The position numbers and the translations under genes were made by a program. DNA of 64,000 nt from Nostocoides_A vanveenii (GTDB lineage: Bacteria > Actinomycetota > Actinomycetes > Actinomycetales > Dermatophilaceae). Where the stretch lies: positions 124,001-188,000 of the forward strand of contig NZ_BAAAPN010000057.1 of assembly GCF_039531165.1 (NCBI RefSeq). The letters are read 5' to 3'. The notes beneath the pieces are model-generated. The model saw only the letters and a program-made list of their open reading frames with translations. It had not been told where the DNA came from and searched no databases. Every line of letters begins with the position of its first letter. Position 1 is the stretch's first letter. This document shows, one piece after another, positions 17,239-25,666 of this stretch.

Positions 17239-17631
17239 CTATCCGCCGAGGTCCGCCGTGCGCGCCCACGCGGCCTCCACGGCGGCGCGGGCCTCGTCGC
17301 CGTCGAGGCCGAGCGTGCGGACGGTCGCGACATACGCCGTCGCGGCGGCCTCCAACCGGGACCGGGTCACCTGCTGCGGCGAGAGATGCACGGGGGCAAC
17401 CGTTGTGCCGCCGCCTCGTCGCGTGCTCACCAGGCCGGCCTGCTCCAGTTCTTGATAGGTACGCGCGACGGTGCCGTTGGCGATCCCGAGATCCTTCGCC
17501 AGTTGGCGGACGGGTGGGAGCCGCTCGCCGGTGCCGAGTTGCCCGGTCTCGATGAGCGTGGCGAGCTGGCGGCGAAGCTGCTCATATGGTGGAGTCGGAT
17601 CGGTGAGGTCGACGGTGATGTCGGTGCTCAT
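17239..17631 (-). CDS. GntR-family (YtrA-type) transcriptional regulator
   Basis: A 130-residue protein consisting of a GntR winged helix (PPYEQLRRQLATLIETG, then LPPVRQLAKDLGIANGTVAR) and a short helical tail, the YtrA architecture that lacks a large effector domain. YtrA members usually repress adjacent membrane-protein or ABC-transporter genes. Its start overlaps the stop of the upstream membrane-protein gene by four bases, so it probably controls that operon. Confidence 0.9.
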   Translation of the reverse strand: MSTDITVDLTDPTPPYEQLRRQLATLIETGQLGTGERLPPVRQLAKDLGIANGTVARTYQELEQAGLVSTRRGGGTTVAPVHLSPQQVTRSRLEAAATAYVATVRTLGLDGDEARAAVEAAWARTADLGG

Positions 17632-18563
17632 GACCGGGCCCGGGGTGCCGCGTTTTCGCGGGCCGCAGCTTCTGGCGCACGGGCGGGCAGAAGGACGGTT
17701 GCGGTCAGGACCATGGCGATGACCAGGCTGATCAGTGCGATGAGGAGAGCGGCTCCGGCAAAGGGGTCACCGCCGGTGACGCAGCCATTGCCGTGCAGCG
17801 CCGAGCTCATCACGATCGCGATCGGGCCCGCGGTCCCCCATGCCGTCGCGCCGATTGCGCTCACGACGCGGCGCATGGCGTCGCGCCGCAAATGCGTGTC
17901 GTATGCCGCGTGGCTTGAGTCCGGGTTCGCCCGGTCCCGGATGGCGCGTGCCGCCACGATGCCGAAGCCGATGGTAGCCAGCATGATGAGGGCAGCCGGT
18001 AGGGCGTAGTAGGTGCCCGGCCAGGGGCCGTTGGTCGCGGTGAGCACCGTGGAACCGATGCCGGACAGATCCTGCACGCACGTCGCGGTGAGGGCGCGGC
18101 CGGCGCGTCCCTGGTCATCGGGAGAGGCTGTCGCCATGCCGATGCCGAGAAGCGTTGCCAGAGTGGCGATTCCGGTAGCCGTGACCCAGAGTCGGGCTCG
18201 CGGCACCAGGGTGGCGAACGAGCGGCTGGTGAGGCTGGCCGTCCGGCGCTGGGCGCTGCTCGGCCGGATCGTCCACTCGCCGACCATGATGGCCAGGAGC
18301 ACCGAGCAACCGGCGATCGCTGGTGCCGCAAGGGCGAGCCGGCCCAGGCCCACGTCTTGTTGAGCCAACGCAGCCACCGCGAGGCAGGCCCCGAGCAGCA
18401 CGCCGACCCAGCGCCAGAGCGTCGTCCAGCGTTCGACGGCCCGCAGGTCGGCGCCGGCAGCGCCCGTACGCAGGTCGCGATTCCGGACGAGTCGGACGAT
18501 GCCGACGATGAGCACCACGAGCAGTGTCACGGCCAGCAGTGGCACGAAAAGAAGCACGTGCAT
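17628..18563 (-). CDS. multi-pass membrane protein of unknown function
   Basis: A 311-residue protein with about seven hydrophobic segments, including LLFVPLLAVTLLVVLIVGIV at the N-terminus and two long ones near the C-terminus. I do not recognise a family. The ATG at 18563 has TAAGGA upstream; an upstream open frame lies in the AT-rich promoter zone and is rejected. It is co-transcribed with the YtrA-type repressor gene, which suggests a stress-responsive membrane function, possibly a DUF1648/SdpI-like role; that is inference. Confidence 0.7.
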   Translation of the reverse strand: MHVLLFVPLLAVTLLVVLIVGIVRLVRNRDLRTGAAGADLRAVERWTTLWRWVGVLLGACLAVAALAQQDVGLGRLALAAPAIAGCSVLLAIMVGEWTIRPSSAQRRTASLTSRSFATLVPRARLWVTATGIATLATLLGIGMATASPDDQGRAGRALTATCVQDLSGIGSTVLTATNGPWPGTYYALPAALIMLATIGFGIVAARAIRDRANPDSSHAAYDTHLRRDAMRRVVSAIGATAWGTAGPIAIVMSSALHGNGCVTGGDPFAGAALLIALISLVIAMVLTATVLLPARAPEAAARENAAPRARS

Positions 18564-18587
18564 GTCGAGATCCTTACTTGTGTTGAA

Positions 18588-18597
18588 GTATTGATAC
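18588..18597. promoter_or_regulatory. candidate YtrA-type operator
   Basis: The dyad GTAT-TG-ATAC lies 25 bases upstream of the membrane-protein start, inside a wider, imperfect TTGT...ACAA dyad (18579-18599). Position and symmetry fit repression by the co-encoded GntR protein. Confidence 0.4.
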
Positions 18598-18670
18598 AAG
18601 CAAGCATGGACCGAGGACAATCTTGTGTCAAGTGGGCAATACAAAACTTCTCGAGGCTCGGGGGTTTACG

Positions 18671-19222
18671 GTGTGTTTGACTACCCGAGTGCCAACCTTC
18701 GCCGTCGGGGATCCGGTCGAGTGCCGCTATCGCAAGTTCGACGGTCGTCGGCACCACGGTGCCACCGTGCGCTACTTGGGCGAGGACGAGCACGGGGTCT
18801 GGATGGGGGAGCACGCCGGCAATGCCTGGTCCGGTGGACCCCGCGCGTTCGTGACCGACGCGGCCGACGTGCTGGTTGTGCCGAAGAATCGGGCATTCGT
18901 CGCGATGTTCTACCGGCCGCATCCCGCGCGCGACCTGTCGATCTATGCCGACATCACGACTGTCCCCGAGTGGTCGCAGGCGGGGTGGAGCGCGGTCGAT
19001 CTTGACCTCGACGTGTGCCGGCGGATCACCGGAGAGGTGTTTGTCGATGACGAGGACGAATTCGCCGAGCATCGGCTCCTCTATGGCTACCCCGACGAGA
19101 TCGTGGCTCTGGCGGAGGAGGAATGTTCGCGTGTTGCCGCCGAGATGCGTTGCGAGAAAAGAGTCTTCGCGCCCAACGTTGCCGAGTTCTGGTTGCGCAC
19201 CCTGGAAGCGCTGCGCTCGTGA
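18671..19222 (+). CDS. DUF402 family protein, probable nucleotide phosphatase
   Basis: About 183 residues. The DUF402 pattern is clear: GDPVECRYRKFDG, YLGEDEHGVWMG, then SAVDLDLDVC, VFVDDEDEF and LLYGYPDEI. The acidic residues match the metal site of FomD/Ntdp-like hydrolases, some of which hydrolyse nucleoside di- or triphosphates or CMP-linked intermediates. The start is uncertain: TTG 18623, GTG 18632, GTG 18671 and GTG 18689 are all in frame, and 18671 is chosen as it follows a purine-rich stretch. Confidence 0.75.
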   Translation: MCLTTRVPTFAVGDPVECRYRKFDGRRHHGATVRYLGEDEHGVWMGEHAGNAWSGGPRAFVTDAADVLVVPKNRAFVAMFYRPHPARDLSIYADITTVPEWSQAGWSAVDLDLDVCRRITGEVFVDDEDEFAEHRLLYGYPDEIVALAEEECSRVAAEMRCEKRVFAPNVAEFWLRTLEALRS

Positions 19223-19228
19223 GCGAGA

Positions 19229-19291
19229 GCGTGGGACCCAGCTCCACTACGTCGCGGGGACCCGTCCGTACGTGGTTTCGTCACGGACCTA
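19229..19291 (-). repeat. TAG-associated dispersed repeat B, copy 1
   Basis: Starting at the helR TAG stop, the minus strand reads through GAAACCACGTACGGACGGG, a GCG-containing spacer and TGGAGCT..GGTCC..ACGCTCT. The same succession follows a TTAG at 44588 on the plus strand. It may act as a 3' end or terminator element. Confidence 0.6.
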
Positions 19292-21523
19292 GGTGCGCAA
19301 CACGGTCATCCGGTGGGCCGCACGAGTGAGAACGACATAGAGCACGCGGACTCCACCGGGCGCCTCGTCAGTGATGGCGTCGGGGTCCACGACGACTGTC
19401 GCGTCATACTCCAGGCCCTTGGTGGACAGCGGATCGATGACGATGACCCGCCCGTCGTGCGCGCCATCGAGCGGGGCCAGGCGATCGGCATACCGGCTCG
19501 GTGTGATGACGGCGATCGACCCGCCGACGGTTGCGGCGAGATCGTCGACGGCAGCTCGGGTGTCCGCGAGGGTGTCCAGGCCCAACTCGCGCACCTCGGG
19601 CTGAATGCCCGTCCCCCGCACGGCATTCGGAATGTCGGCGTCCGGAACGAGGGGGAGGATCGTGTCCCGCGCGTAGTCGAAGATCTCGCGGGCGTTGCGG
19701 TAGTTCGTGTCCATATGGAAATGCCGGCGCGGCTGCCGGCCGAAGGCGTCGTCGCGCGCGCGGAGCGCCTCGACCCGGTCGTTCCAGGAGGCCTGCGCGG
19801 CGTCGCCGACCACGGTCCACGACGCATACTCCCCGCGCCGGCCAATCATCCGCCACTGCATGGGGGATAGGTCTTGAGCCTCGTCGACCAGGATGTGCGC
19901 ATACTCTTCGGGCAGCCCGATACGGTTGCGCAACAACGCATCTCGCGGATCGCTGGCGCGTTCCATGGCTGCCCGTCCGATGCTGGCCGGTCCGCCGAGG
20001 GTGCGGAACTCCCGATTGGAGACGTCGTCGAGATCATCGATCTCGTAGAAGCCGCGTTCCTCGTCGCCGTTGTCGGTGACGGGCCCGAGCCGCGCCGCGA
20101 GCTCGTCGATCAAGGCGATATCGGCCACCGTCCACGACCCCACGTCGAGGGCGTCACGCATCGACAGCGCAATGCCGGCAAGCTCACCGTCCGTGAAGAC
20201 GCCTCGCCCGTGCCGGTATGAGGTATCCGTGTCCCCGAGCCACAGCAACACCTCGCGCGGGTCCACCTGGGGCCACCACGCCTCCATGAAGTCGTCGACA
20301 GCCAGCGACTCCCCGAAGGCCTCGAGGAAGTCGGCTCGCTCCCCCTGCCGATGGGTCGCCCAAGCCGCGTCCGCGAGCATCCCGCGGGCGGCCGCAGCCC
20401 CGGCGTTGCGCCGGTGACCGCGTAGGACCCGTGCGCGGATGCCGTCAAGTGTGTTGGGGGGCAAGGTGATTGCCTGGCCACCGACAAAGGCGCGGAAGCT
20501 TTCCGGCGCGTCCGGAATCCGCCCGCCGGCAACTCGGTCGAGCAGTTGCCGGACCCGCAGGCTGCCCTTGAGCGCGGCGACCTCCGGTCGATCGACGCGC
20601 CCCGCGCTCAACACCTCGATGACATCGCCGAGTGATCGCAGCGTGACCGAATCCTCACCGAGCGACGGCAACACGCGCTCGATATAGGCCGTGTAGGCCG
20701 ATGAGGGGCCGATGACGAGAACGCCGCCCGCTTCGTACTTCCGGCGCTCCGAATAGAGCAGGTATGCCGCGCGGTGCAGCGCGACGACCGTCTTGCCGGT
20801 GCCGGGACCTCCGGTGATCTCCGTAACCCCCCGGCCCGGTGCGCGAATGGCTTCGTCCTGATGGCGCTGGATGGTCGCGACGATGTCGCGCATCTGAGCC
20901 CCGCGCGAGCGAGTAAGGGCGGCCATCAGGGCCCCGTCGCCGGTGATCTCCAGATCCGCCGGGGCCGCCGGCGCCATCAGGTCGTCCTCGACACCGATGA
21001 CGGTCGCAGCGGAACTGCGCAGCACGCGTCGCCGAATCACCCCGTGCGGTTGGACCGGGGTCGCCCGATAGAAGGCCGAAGCCGCTGGAGCGCGCCAGTC
21101 GATGACCAACGGCTCATAGTCCTCATCACGCACCCCGAGCCGGCCGATATAGCGGACCTCACGCTCGGGATCGAGCCACCACTCGTCGGGCAGGTCGGGC
21201 GCCGGTGCCTCGCGAAGACCACCGAGGTCGACTAGGTCGAGGCGGCCGAAGACCAGGCCCTCGTATTGGCGATCCAGTGCCGCTTGGCGCCGTGCCGCGT
21301 TGAACACCAGGGCATCCCGCTCGAAGAGACCGGTGATCTCCTCGTCGCGCACATCGCCGGTGCGATCGGTGCGGCCGCGGGCAAGACCGTCGACGGCAAC
21401 CAGATTGGCGCGCTCGCTGGCCTTGGCCAACTCGGCGTAGACGCGGTCGACGTGGGCCTGCTCGGCCGCAATCTCTCGCGTCAGGACGTCGGAAACCGGG
21501 GTGGGAGGCGGGGACGTAGTCAC
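19289..21523 (-). CDS. helR: HelD-family RNA polymerase recycling ATPase (HelR-like)
   Basis: A 744-residue UvrD/Rep-like ATPase. The N-terminal coiled coil (about residues 15-80) is followed by RYIGRLGVRDEDYEPLVIDW, then Walker A GGPGTGKTVVALHRAAYLLY at about residue 238 and late motifs HILVDEAQDLSPMQW and VLYVVLTRAAHRM. This is the class II actinobacterial HelD arrangement. HelR proteins pry stalled or rifamycin-bound RNA polymerase off DNA. I found no match to the rifamycin-associated element upstream. A LuxR-type regulator gene lies 79 bases upstream on the same strand. Confidence 0.9.
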   Translation of the reverse strand: MTTSPPPTPVSDVLTREIAAEQAHVDRVYAELAKASERANLVAVDGLARGRTDRTGDVRDEEITGLFERDALVFNAARRQAALDRQYEGLVFGRLDLVDLGGLREAPAPDLPDEWWLDPEREVRYIGRLGVRDEDYEPLVIDWRAPAASAFYRATPVQPHGVIRRRVLRSSAATVIGVEDDLMAPAAPADLEITGDGALMAALTRSRGAQMRDIVATIQRHQDEAIRAPGRGVTEITGGPGTGKTVVALHRAAYLLYSERRKYEAGGVLVIGPSSAYTAYIERVLPSLGEDSVTLRSLGDVIEVLSAGRVDRPEVAALKGSLRVRQLLDRVAGGRIPDAPESFRAFVGGQAITLPPNTLDGIRARVLRGHRRNAGAAAARGMLADAAWATHRQGERADFLEAFGESLAVDDFMEAWWPQVDPREVLLWLGDTDTSYRHGRGVFTDGELAGIALSMRDALDVGSWTVADIALIDELAARLGPVTDNGDEERGFYEIDDLDDVSNREFRTLGGPASIGRAAMERASDPRDALLRNRIGLPEEYAHILVDEAQDLSPMQWRMIGRRGEYASWTVVGDAAQASWNDRVEALRARDDAFGRQPRRHFHMDTNYRNAREIFDYARDTILPLVPDADIPNAVRGTGIQPEVRELGLDTLADTRAAVDDLAATVGGSIAVITPSRYADRLAPLDGAHDGRVIVIDPLSTKGLEYDATVVVDPDAITDEAPGGVRVLYVVLTRAAHRMTVLRT

Positions 21524-21602
21524 TACGGCTTCTTCATATCGACATCGGGGGAACCACCGATCTTACGGCCCGCAGGACCGGTGCTTCGAACGAGGCGTCA
21601 CG

Positions 21603-22613
21603 TCAGACCAAGCCTTGGCGAACGGCCTCGACGCCCGCCTGGAAGCGCGTTGTCGCCCCGAGCGAGTCCATGATGTGACGGATGCGACGCTCGACGGTGC
21701 GCTGGGAGATGTTCAGGCGCCGGGTGATCGTCGAGTCGGTCGCCCCGCCGGCGAGGAGGCCGACAATGATCGCGTCGCGAGAGGCGATGGTCTCGGGCTG
21801 GGGGCTGTCCTCCTCGGCGAGGAGCGGCATACCGGCCGACCAGAGGGTCTCCGCCAACCGGACGAGAGCAGCGACAAAGGGCTTGCTCCGCAGCACCATC
21901 GCGCCGGCGCCGCTGGCGTCGATATTGCTGAACTCGACAACAGCGGCGGTGTCGTCGACGATCACGGCGGAGAAGTGGATCGGCCCAGTGAAGCGGACCT
22001 CTTCGCCGCCGATGACCCGCTCACGCAATGCCTCGAGCGTGCCGTCGAGGTCGAGGATCGACGGGTCGTAGATCGCCCTGATCCGGACGACCTCGCCATG
22101 GGCGTTGCGAAAGAACTCCCGGTGGCTGTTGAAGGGGTCGAGGAGCATCTGCTGGGTGCGGCGGGAATCGGCGCGGATACAGAGAATCTCGCGACTGGCG
22201 GCCGCTGTGATCGTGGACGTGGCGGACGCGATGTCGGCGAGCGTATGCAGCTCGCGGCTCCCGGAATCGGGCACAGGGGTCGCCCGCGCGGCCGAGTACA
22301 TCTGGTGCATGCTGCTGGCGTTGGCGCGCCACCCGCGGGCGCGCCGCTCGGTGTCCGCTGCCCAGGCAGGAACGGCAATGTCCGGCTCGGGAACATCCCA
22401 GGAGCCGTCGTCGCCCACCACGACCATGCCGCGCGAGCGCAGGATAAGCACGGCGCCGTCGACGAGTTCGGCGTCCAAGCCGCTGGCGATCAGTGAATCC
22501 CGATCTGCGACAGGGTCGTTCAGCAGAGCGAGGTAGACGACGCTGAGTTCGCCCTCCGAGATCAACTGGGGAAAGTGCAGGCGCTCCCGGTGCGCGGGCC
22601 GGACTTCGGTCAC
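21603..22613 (-). CDS. LuxR-type transcriptional regulator
   Basis: A 336-residue regulator. The C-terminal 60 residues form a LuxR/GerE helix-turn-helix (VGLLAGGATDSTITRRLNIS, QRTVERRIRHIMDSLGATTR). The N-terminal part begins with a winged-helix-like region and continues into a sensor-like middle domain with conserved Arg and Asp residues, similar to TrmB/LuxR hybrid regulators. The GTG at 22613 is the likely start. The intergenic DNA upstream carries three palindromes. Its closeness to helR suggests joint regulation, which is inference. Confidence 0.8.
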   Translation of the reverse strand: MTEVRPAHRERLHFPQLISEGELSVVYLALLNDPVADRDSLIASGLDAELVDGAVLILRSRGMVVVGDDGSWDVPEPDIAVPAWAADTERRARGWRANASSMHQMYSAARATPVPDSGSRELHTLADIASATSTITAAASREILCIRADSRRTQQMLLDPFNSHREFFRNAHGEVVRIRAIYDPSILDLDGTLEALRERVIGGEEVRFTGPIHFSAVIVDDTAAVVEFSNIDASGAGAMVLRSKPFVAALVRLAETLWSAGMPLLAEEDSPQPETIASRDAIIVGLLAGGATDSTITRRLNISQRTVERRIRHIMDSLGATTRFQAGVEAVRQGLV

Positions 22614-22676
22614 GCTTCCCAGCGTGCCAGTCTGGCGGGTTTCCGTCAATGACGGCCAGACGACAGGGCTGGGCTT

Positions 22677-22728
22677 TACTCGCGAGTAGAAGTTTGTAAA
22701 ACTTTCATCGGTTGATCCCGTGTCAACC
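22677..22728. promoter_or_regulatory. three consecutive palindromes
   Basis: TACTCGCGAGTA (22677-22688), AAGTTT-GTA-AAACTT (22690-22704) and GGTTGA-N7-TCAACC (22710-22728) follow one another in an unusually AT-rich pocket, 64 bases upstream of the LuxR-type gene. They are probable regulator sites for that gene or for a plus-strand transcript. Confidence 0.5.
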
Positions 22729-22772
22729 CGCGTGCAGAGCGCCGGCTTCCCCAAGTCAGGCGCCACACGCCC

Positions 22773-22835
22773 GGCGCGGTGTTCCCGGGGGAACACCCCC
22801 CTGCTCCCCGGGAACACCGCGCCGCCTTTATTTTC
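22773..22835 (+). terminator. perfect 18-bp terminator hairpin with T-tract and a competing hairpin
   Basis: GGCGCGGTGTTCCCGGGG (22773-22790) pairs perfectly with 22806-22823, and TTTATTTT follows at 22828-22835. The left arm can instead form a local 9-bp hairpin (22778-22786 with 22789-22797), so two structures exclude each other. No plus-strand gene lies upstream, so it ends a short unannotated transcript or belongs to a purD leader. Confidence 0.75.
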
Positions 22836-22846
22836 TCTGGGTTCTT

Positions 22847-23245
22847 CTCCTCACCGCCTCGACGGGTCTGCTCGTTCCTCGCAGCCCCGCCTCGCCGATC
22901 GTCGACGAACCGGTCGCGGGTGGCTGGGTGAGCGGGGAGTGTCACCGCTCCTCACCGCCTCGGCGGGTCTGCTCGTTCCTCGCAGCCCCGCCTCGCCGAT
23001 CGTCGACGAACCGGTCGTCGGTGGCGGGGTGAGCGGGGAGTGTCACCGCTCCTCATGCGCTCGTGGGGTCTGCTCGTTCCTCGCAGCCCCGCCTCGCCGA
23101 TCGTCGACGAACCGGTCGCGGGTGGCTGGGTGCGCCTGGCGCTCACCGCTCCTCATGCGCTCGTGGGGTGCGCTCGTTCCTCGCAGCCCCGCCTCGCCGA
23201 TCGTCGACGAATCGTTCGTCGGTGGCTGCCCGAGCTGGCGGCGGA
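22847..23245 (+). repeat. four tandem ~101-bp repeats upstream of purD
   Basis: Units begin with CTCCTCA at 22847, 22948, 23049 and 23149 (periods 101, 101 and 100). The core GCTCGTTCCTCGCAGCCCCG and CTCGCCGATCGTCGACGAA is nearly invariant. Units 1-2 and 3-4 differ in a short segment after the first seven bases. A diverged single unit lies near 52734-52800. There are no spacers, so this is not a CRISPR array. Confidence 0.9.
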
Positions 23246-23279
23246 CACGCGGCGGGGGCGGGCAGGGAAGAATGGGCGC

Positions 23280-24590
23280 GTGAAGGTTCTCGTCATCGGG
23301 TCCGGCGCCCGCGAACACGCCCTGGTGAAGTCCATCGCGGCCGATCCGATGGTCGATGCGGTCATCGCGGCCCCCGGCAACCCGGGCATCGCCCAGATTG
23401 CGCACTGCGAGCCCGTCGACGGCGGCGTCACCAATGGCGCGGCGGTCGTCGAGATCGCCCGGCGACACGCCGTCGACCTCGTCGTCATCGGCCCAGAGGC
23501 CCCGCTCGTCGAGGGGGTCGCCGACGACCTGCGTGACGCAGGCATACCGACATTCGGTCCCTCCGCACGCGCGGCACAACTCGAGGGATCCAAGGCCTTC
23601 GCGAAGCGGATCATGGCCGAAGCCGGGGTCCCTACCGCGCTCGCGCACGTCTGCACCACGCGGGCGGAGGTCGAGGAGGCCCTGGACGCCCTCGGCTTCC
23701 CCTACGTCGTCAAGGACGACGGCCTCGCCGCAGGCAAGGGGGTCGTCGTCACCGACGACCGCGAGGCCGCGCTCGCCCATGCCGACGCCTGCCTGGCCCG
23801 GCCCGATGGCCGGATCGTCATCGAGGAGTATCTCGACGGGCCGGAAGTCTCGCTCTTCTGCATCAGCGACGGCCGCACCGTCATCCCGCTTGCTCCGGCC
23901 CAAGATTTCAAACGTGTCGCCGACGACGATCAAGGCCCCAACACCGGCGGTATGGGCGCGTACTCACCCCTGCCATGGGCCCCACCCGGGCTGGTCGAGG
24001 ACGTTGTCGAACGGATCGCCAAGCCGACCATCGACCAGATGCGCAATCTCGACATGCCCTTCGTCGGGGTCCTCTACGTCGGCCTGGCCTTGACCAGCCG
24101 CGGCCCGCGGGTGGTCGAGTTCAACGTCCGCTTCGGCGACCCCGAGACCCAGGTCGTTCTCGACCGGCTCGTCACCTCGCTCGCCGAGCTCCTCCTCGCC
24201 GCCGCCACCGGCGAACTCGATCACGCCGAGGCCCTGTACTGGCGGCACGAGCCGAGTGTCACCGTGGTCCTGGCCGCCCCCGGTTACCCCGACGCGCCCG
24301 AACTCGGCGGTGAGCTGACGGGGCTGGACGACGCGGAATCGGACACGGCATACGTGCTCCACGCCGGGACGACCCGGGACGCCGACGGTGTCCTGCGCGC
24401 CAGTGGCGGACGCGTCCTCAGCGTCGTCGGGAGCGGCGCCGACCTGGCCGAGGCGCGCGCTGCGGCATACGCATCGATGGGGCGAATCGGGTTGGCGGGC
24501 GGGCATTTTCGCCGTGATATCGCGGCCAGGGCCGAGCGCGACGCGATCCTCATCCCGGCTGACCACGCCCGAAAGGATTCACCACGATGA
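23280..24590 (+). CDS. purD: phosphoribosylamine-glycine ligase
   Basis: A 436-residue ATP-grasp enzyme for the second step of purine synthesis. The N-terminus VLVIGSGAREHALV, the ATP-grasp segments FAKRIMAEAGVPTA and VVKDDGLAAGKGVVV, and the metal site VVEFNVRFGDPE are all present. The GTG at 23280 is chosen because the conserved start KVLVIGSG follows at once; the open frame upstream runs through the tandem repeats. It overlaps purC by four bases. Confidence 0.96.
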   Translation: MKVLVIGSGAREHALVKSIAADPMVDAVIAAPGNPGIAQIAHCEPVDGGVTNGAAVVEIARRHAVDLVVIGPEAPLVEGVADDLRDAGIPTFGPSARAAQLEGSKAFAKRIMAEAGVPTALAHVCTTRAEVEEALDALGFPYVVKDDGLAAGKGVVVTDDREAALAHADACLARPDGRIVIEEYLDGPEVSLFCISDGRTVIPLAPAQDFKRVADDDQGPNTGGMGAYSPLPWAPPGLVEDVVERIAKPTIDQMRNLDMPFVGVLYVGLALTSRGPRVVEFNVRFGDPETQVVLDRLVTSLAELLLAAATGELDHAEALYWRHEPSVTVVLAAPGYPDAPELGGELTGLDDAESDTAYVLHAGTTRDADGVLRASGGRVLSVVGSGADLAEARAAAYASMGRIGLAGGHFRRDIAARAERDAILIPADHARKDSPR

Positions 24591-25498
24591 CACCCGCGCT
24601 CGATCTGCCCGGCTACCGGCACCTGTATTCGGGCAAGGTGCGCGACCTCTATGTGCCGCTGAACGCAGCCGGCGAGGACGACCCCGACCGGTTGCTTCTC
24701 GCGGCCAGCGACCGCATCTCGGCCTATGACGCGATCCTCGACCCGGCGATCCCCGACAAGGGCGAGATCCTCAACCGTCTCTCACTCTGGTGGTTCGACC
24801 AACTCGCGGACTTGCTGCCCAATCACGTGCTGACGACCGACGTCCCGGATGCCGTCGCCGGGCGCGCCATTCTCGTCCGGCGACTGGACATGGTGCCGGT
24901 CGAGTGCGTCGCGCGCGCCTACCTCACCGGTGGTGGCCTAGGCGAGTACGCCGCGACCGGAGCGGTCAGTGGGCTTCCGCTGCCGGCCGGCCTCGTGGAC
25001 GGCTCGCGGCTGCCGGAGCCGATCTTCACGCCATCGTCGAAGGCGCCCGCCGGAGAGCACGACGAACCCATCACGTATGCCGATGTCGTCGCCCTCGTCG
25101 GTCCCGGCCGGGCCGCCGAACTGCGTGAGCTGACCGTGGAGATCCTCCGGCGCGGCAACGCCATCGCCGCGGAGCGCGGCATCCTGCTCGCGGACACCAA
25201 GGTCGAGTTCGGCCTTGACGCCGGCGGCGCGCTCGTGCTCGCCGATGAGGTCTTGACCCCCGACTCCTCGCGCTTCTGGCCGGCCGACGAGTGGGTGCCG
25301 GGTCGCGCGCAGGCGAGTTTCGACAAGCAGTTTGTGCGCGATTGGCTCACCTCACCGGCCAGCGGGTGGTCCAAGTCCTCCGGGGATGCTCCGCCGCCAT
25401 TGCCCGCCGAGGTCGTCGAGCAGACCCGCGCCCGCTATGTCGAGGCCTATGAGCGGCTCACGGGCGCGCGCTTCGTGCCGCTCGCGTCGGCCCGATAG
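24587..25498 (+). CDS. purC: phosphoribosylaminoimidazole-succinocarboxamide synthase (SAICAR synthase)
   Basis: A 303-residue enzyme that adds aspartate to CAIR. Motifs YSGKVRDLY, ASDRISAYD, VECVARAYLTGGGLGEY, ADTKVEFG and DEVLTPDSSRFW are clear. Its ATG overlaps the purD stop (ATGA), so the two are translationally coupled. The longer, fungal/actinobacterial form of PurC is seen here. Confidence 0.96.
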   Translation: MTPALDLPGYRHLYSGKVRDLYVPLNAAGEDDPDRLLLAASDRISAYDAILDPAIPDKGEILNRLSLWWFDQLADLLPNHVLTTDVPDAVAGRAILVRRLDMVPVECVARAYLTGGGLGEYAATGAVSGLPLPAGLVDGSRLPEPIFTPSSKAPAGEHDEPITYADVVALVGPGRAAELRELTVEILRRGNAIAAERGILLADTKVEFGLDAGGALVLADEVLTPDSSRFWPADEWVPGRAQASFDKQFVRDWLTSPASGWSKSSGDAPPPLPAEVVEQTRARYVEAYERLTGARFVPLASAR

Positions 25499-25523
25499 GG
25501 GCTGCGGCCTGGCCGCTGGCCCC
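25498..25523. terminator. short hairpin after purC
   Basis: GGGGC and GCGG arms pair with CCGC and GCCCC around a 5-base loop, starting at the stop codon. It is imperfect and only a probable terminator. Confidence 0.4.
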
Positions 25524-25666
25524 CTGATCGGCGGTTCACGGCGAGGACAGCACGGACGCCGCGGCTTTGCGCATGGGGATGGTGTCGATTCCGTATACGC
25601 GGCGGGCCTGAAGACCCTACTCTGCGGTAACCGCCAGTTCACAGGCGAGACCGAAGGAGAGAGTCA

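Larger units (their letters stand above)
22614..23279. other. repeat-rich spacer between luxR-type gene and purD
   Basis: No gene is supported in these 666 bases. From left to right it holds palindromes (22677-22728), a perfect terminator hairpin (22773-22835) and four tandem 101-bp repeats (22847 to about 23245). Open frames through the repeats are products of the repeat and are not called. Confidence 0.85.

Noticed and set aside
21524..21602. Possible rifamycin-associated element upstream of helR
   Set aside because: No sequence resembling the known inverted repeat GGGGCTTGCGGCAAG was found in the gap.
22847..23245. Regular repeats that could suggest a CRISPR array
   Set aside because: The whole 101-bp unit is repeated, with no unique spacers and no cas genes nearby.
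23040..23279. N-terminal extension of purD through the tandem repeats
   Set aside because: The frame is open only because of the repeat; the conserved PurD start is KVLVIGSGAREHA at 23280.
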